Source: Candidatus Woesearchaeota archaeon CG11_big_fil_rev_8_21_14_0_20_43_8 (GTDB lineage Archaea > Nanobdellota > Nanobdellia > Woesearchaeales > CG08-08-20-14). From it: a stretch of DNA of 32,102 bases. Of the stretch, positions 29,514 to 32,102 are shown piece after piece; positions within the stretch are counted from its first letter, which is position 1, and every line of letters starts with the position of its first letter. The stretch is taken from positions 1-32,102 of the forward strand of contig PCVE01000041.1 in the NCBI GenBank assembly GCA_002762705.1, given 5' to 3'. The position numbers and the translations under genes are program-made. The notes beneath the pieces were generated by a model. That model saw only the letters and a list, made by a program, of their open reading frames with translations. It did not search any database and had not been told where the DNA came from.

Positions 29514-31937
29514 TCATTTCTTCTCTGGTGTCAAAAGCCCTTTCTGTACGATGATCTGCTTCCTTATCCCATCAAGCTCATCTTGATATGAATTATCAAG
29601 AGCTTTTGCGCTGGCAAGACAATTCTCGGCGAAGACATAGACAGACATGACTTCTCGTGGCTCTTTTAATTTGTTTCCAAGCTCGACAGCGTGGTTCCCT
29701 AATCGCGAATAAGCATCAGCCACGGTCTTTATCGTCTTTGTCTCCATCTTCCGATAAAAAGTATCTGTCGAGAAACGTTTGTGTTTGTTTAAGATGATCA
29801 CCATCTCATTATACCGCTTTTTGATATATGTCCTGCTCCTATTCAGAAGACTAGTGTTCTCTATCTCAGAAAATGTTGTCTCTTTTAGTTCATATACGGC
29901 TTTGTTGATCGGCAGGAACTCAGGGATGATCTCTACTAGTTTTATTCTCTCCTCAAGCGCTTTTGCCGGAGCGTCCTCACCAGTCAGCTTCACTGCAGTT
30001 CTCAGATAGCCTTTTGCGTCATCTATATATTCATCGCCTGCATTCTTCATATCTGATCTTGTGATCCATTCGTCATATGGATATGAGATGCTTTTCTCAT
30101 AACTATCTATCCCTTCATTCAGGTCACGAGCGCTCCTTTGCAATAGTCCAAAAACTCTTATGGACTTCACTTTCTCAAGCACATTCTTGTATTTTTCCTC
30201 ATCGTGTGATTGGAGCCTGAATATACCGATAGACTTCTCGCATTCAGATAATTTCTTGTTGCCGTCAGTAAATGACTCTTCTGTTCCATTATCATCGTTG
30301 TTCTCACTGATCTCTGCAAAGTTGTTTCTTGCATCTTTCAAGAGCACATGGCATTTCATCAGATGCACATAGGAAGACATCTTCTTGACACGGTTGTCAA
30401 GCGCTGTGACTTTCTCTTGGGAAGAGAGAGAAGCGACGATGAATGCGAGGTGTGTCTGCGCACGCGTGGAGTTCTTTATGATGATCTCGCTTGCGTCATC
30501 ATAATCCTGTCGGGTCGTCTCGACGTCAGTGAGCGCCTTCTCACCTTTAGCAAGCGAATCCTTTATCATCTCTATCCGCGCATTGATTTTCAATCGCTGT
30601 AGCCTGTCCTTATAGTCTGCGCTCTTTGCTTTGTCGCCGCTTCGTGAACGGAAAAAATCATAGAACTTCTCTGCCTCTTTTTGTCCGATCGCGACCTTAT
30701 CCAGAAACAGGCTGTCATCTATCGGGTTTTTTGTATAGTTTTCGATCTCAACCTCAAGAGTGCCGATGCGTGAATCAAGTATTGTCTTAGATGTCATGAC
30801 AATCTCATCTTTCGCCTTTGCAAGGCTATCACTTACAGAGAAATCACCTGCCGCGATTGTCGCTGTCCGTTTGCTGATGCCTTCGAGTGCTTTTAGTTTC
30901 GCTTCGAGTGTCGTGACGATCTCTTTGATCTCACCAGTATTTGATTCCTGCTTCATACGTAACAATCTCAGATCAGAGGTATAATTGATGAGGAACTGGT
31001 TATATGCATCTGCCAGGTATTTTCTTCCGACCTTGTCAAGCCGTCTGTCATATTGTACGCCTATGGAGTGGAATATCTTCGCGATATCATTCGATATGTC
31101 CCTCATCTTTTTGTATTCAGATTCCATAGCGCTGATCATGACAACTTTCTTCTGGCTGCCCTTCTTTTCTTGTATCAGAGCCATTGGATTGTCATATTGT
31201 GAAAGCTCTTCAAGGGAAGTGACATGCTTAGAGCAAAGGTCCAGATAGAGTTTCCCTGCCAATTCGGATATTTTTACTTTCTCTTCTGGCGTGAAATGGG
31301 CTTTAGCATCGTTGAATGTATCTAACGATGCTGAGAATCTCTTGTAAGCATCCCAGAATCTGTCGCCTTGTACCAAGGCACTTATCTCTTTTGTTATATT
31401 TGCGGAGATATGATGTTGTACTTTAGGTTTTATACCAGTCCTGAAACCACCTAACGCATTGAAATTCTTCTGTAAGGTGTAACCCTCTTCTATATGTCTG
31501 ATCCTCTGTCCTAGCTTCCCAGCATAATTCTCATCAAGAAGCCCTGGATTTTTGTCTAATTGCGCAAGATCGCCATTGAGTCTCTCTTCAAGCTTCTTTG
31601 GTGAGACAGAATCAAGTGTCATCTCAAGCCGGTTGATGTCTTTTGAGAAATCGCTCTTGAAGACCAGAAAATTGTATTTTGACAGGAGACCCATAGAATG
31701 CTTAATTTCACTTATGATATGGGCGGCATTGGCATAGTCTTCATTTTTGACATATGTCGTCATCGACTCTTCATGTTTATGTATCCTTAATCTCTGGGTA
31801 CCCTGGAATCCGCCGATGCCAAGAGCGCCTGTGAGCATGACACTACCAAGAGTGATTCCTCCAATTTTTAGGATCTTCTTTATCTTGCTATTTGATTGTG
31901 CATCTGGTGATTTTTTCTTTGGTCTTTTATCTGCCAT
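29514..31937 (-). CDS. Large membrane-anchored helical protein of unknown function
   Basis: 807 residues. A basic N-terminal tail (MADKRPKKKSPDAQSNSKIKK) is followed by one membrane segment (about 22-46, KILKIGGITLGSVMLTGALGIGGF). The remaining ~750 residues are almost entirely helical with a spectrin-like or TPR-like feel, without clear heptads. Few Cys, many Lys, Asp and Ser. The topology suggests the tail inside and the long part outside the cell, but the reverse is possible because there is no clear cleavage site. No family recognised. GAGGGGGATATC precedes the ATG, and a TATA box lies at 31977-31992. The gene end abuts the convergent GINS gene with no gap. Confidence 0.82.
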   Translation of the reverse strand: MADKRPKKKSPDAQSNSKIKKILKIGGITLGSVMLTGALGIGGFQGTQRLRIHKHEESMTTYVKNEDYANAAHIISEIKHSMGLLSKYNFLVFKSDFSKDINRLEMTLDSVSPKKLEERLNGDLAQLDKNPGLLDENYAGKLGQRIRHIEEGYTLQKNFNALGGFRTGIKPKVQHHISANITKEISALVQGDRFWDAYKRFSASLDTFNDAKAHFTPEEKVKISELAGKLYLDLCSKHVTSLEELSQYDNPMALIQEKKGSQKKVVMISAMESEYKKMRDISNDIAKIFHSIGVQYDRRLDKVGRKYLADAYNQFLINYTSDLRLLRMKQESNTGEIKEIVTTLEAKLKALEGISKRTATIAAGDFSVSDSLAKAKDEIVMTSKTILDSRIGTLEVEIENYTKNPIDDSLFLDKVAIGQKEAEKFYDFFRSRSGDKAKSADYKDRLQRLKINARIEMIKDSLAKGEKALTDVETTRQDYDDASEIIIKNSTRAQTHLAFIVASLSSQEKVTALDNRVKKMSSYVHLMKCHVLLKDARNNFAEISENNDDNGTEESFTDGNKKLSECEKSIGIFRLQSHDEEKYKNVLEKVKSIRVFGLLQRSARDLNEGIDSYEKSISYPYDEWITRSDMKNAGDEYIDDAKGYLRTAVKLTGEDAPAKALEERIKLVEIIPEFLPINKAVYELKETTFSEIENTSLLNRSRTYIKKRYNEMVIILNKHKRFSTDTFYRKMETKTIKTVADAYSRLGNHAVELGNKLKEPREVMSVYVFAENCLASAKALDNSYQDELDGIRKQIIVQKGLLTPEKK

Positions 31938-31976
31938 GATATCCCCCTCGAAAAGTTAGATCTCTTTTGCAATGTT

Positions 31977-31992
31977 CAATATTTATAAAAAG
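31977..31992 (-). promoter_or_regulatory. TATA box of the 807-residue protein gene
   Basis: CTTTTTATAAATATTG on the minus strand, about 47 nt before the ATG, leaving a leader that holds GAGGGGG. Confidence 0.55.
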
Positions 31993-32032
31993 ATTTCTAT
32001 ATCCATAGTGTCAGAAGGTCCAGAGATCGTTT

Positions 32033-32102
32033 TTATTGGGAACTCTCTTCAGCATCATATTCCTCGCATCTCTTCACCATCTTAGCAAGGCCCATCTTTT
32101 TT
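32033..32102 (-). CDS. C-terminal end of an unidentified gene (partial)
   Basis: On the minus strand the frame reads KKMGLAKMVKRCEEYDAEESSQ and stops with TAA at 32033-32035. The start lies beyond the right edge. Composition looks coding, but 22 codons are too few to identify it. Confidence 0.45.
   Translation of the reverse strand, partial: KKMGLAKMVKRCEEYDAEESSQ

Overview
The window reads as archaeal, most likely from a small-genome DPANN-type lineage (the lineage is inference; archaeal is well supported). Evidence includes aIF1A, a Gins51-type GINS subunit, Rad50 with a zinc hook, a TRAM-domain protein, a polyprenol-phosphate glycosyltransferase, TATA boxes about 26 nt before many start codons, and a tRNA intron bounded by a bulge-helix-bulge (BHB) motif. 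Several genes are long coiled-coil or helical proteins of unknown function. First genes of transcription units are often leaderless, while genes inside operons have GGTGA-type ribosome binding sites.

Layout. Positions 1-3935 (minus) are a surface-glycosylation operon: an unknown beta-rich protein, a sugar-nucleotidyltransferase/HAD-phosphatase fusion, a dolichol-phosphate-mannose-synthase-like glycosyltransferase, a GtrA-like membrane protein, and the start of a secreted protein with a cellulase-type Ig-like N-terminus that runs off the edge. Positions 4171-5723 (plus) hold a Tat-exported unknown protein and another unknown. A lone compact 5S rRNA gene lies at 5758-5865, carrying a perfect 15-bp inverted repeat that joins its promoter spacer to its own 5' region. 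An unknown protein and a PP-loop protein follow on the minus strand.

Positions 8215-8790 are the most unusual part: a tRNA-Pro(GGG) gene on the minus strand with a 77-nt intron in the T-loop (59/60), flanked by a second, partial copy of the same tRNA (5' part upstream, 3' end downstream). Three insertions of exactly 45 nt, each made of two triloop hairpins, interrupt the duplicated parts. Stem sequences differ between insertions, but length and architecture are the same.

Positions 8782-14646 carry a GNAT acetyltransferase, a membrane-anchored secreted protein, an overlapping CoaE / proline-dehydrogenase-like / NadE-like operon, a truncated DUF84 NTPase, a PLP aminotransferase and a RelE-like small protein. 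Positions 14791-21872 carry a TRAM protein, an unknown Cys-cluster protein, Rad50, a 953-residue coiled-coil protein and aIF1A. Positions 21913-26813 carry an HExxH metallopeptidase-like protein, a phosphoribosyltransferase and the glycine cleavage genes gcvH-gcvPA-gcvPB without gcvT. Positions 27061-32102 carry an unknown protein followed by Gins51, an 807-residue membrane-anchored helical protein, and the C-terminal end of one more gene.
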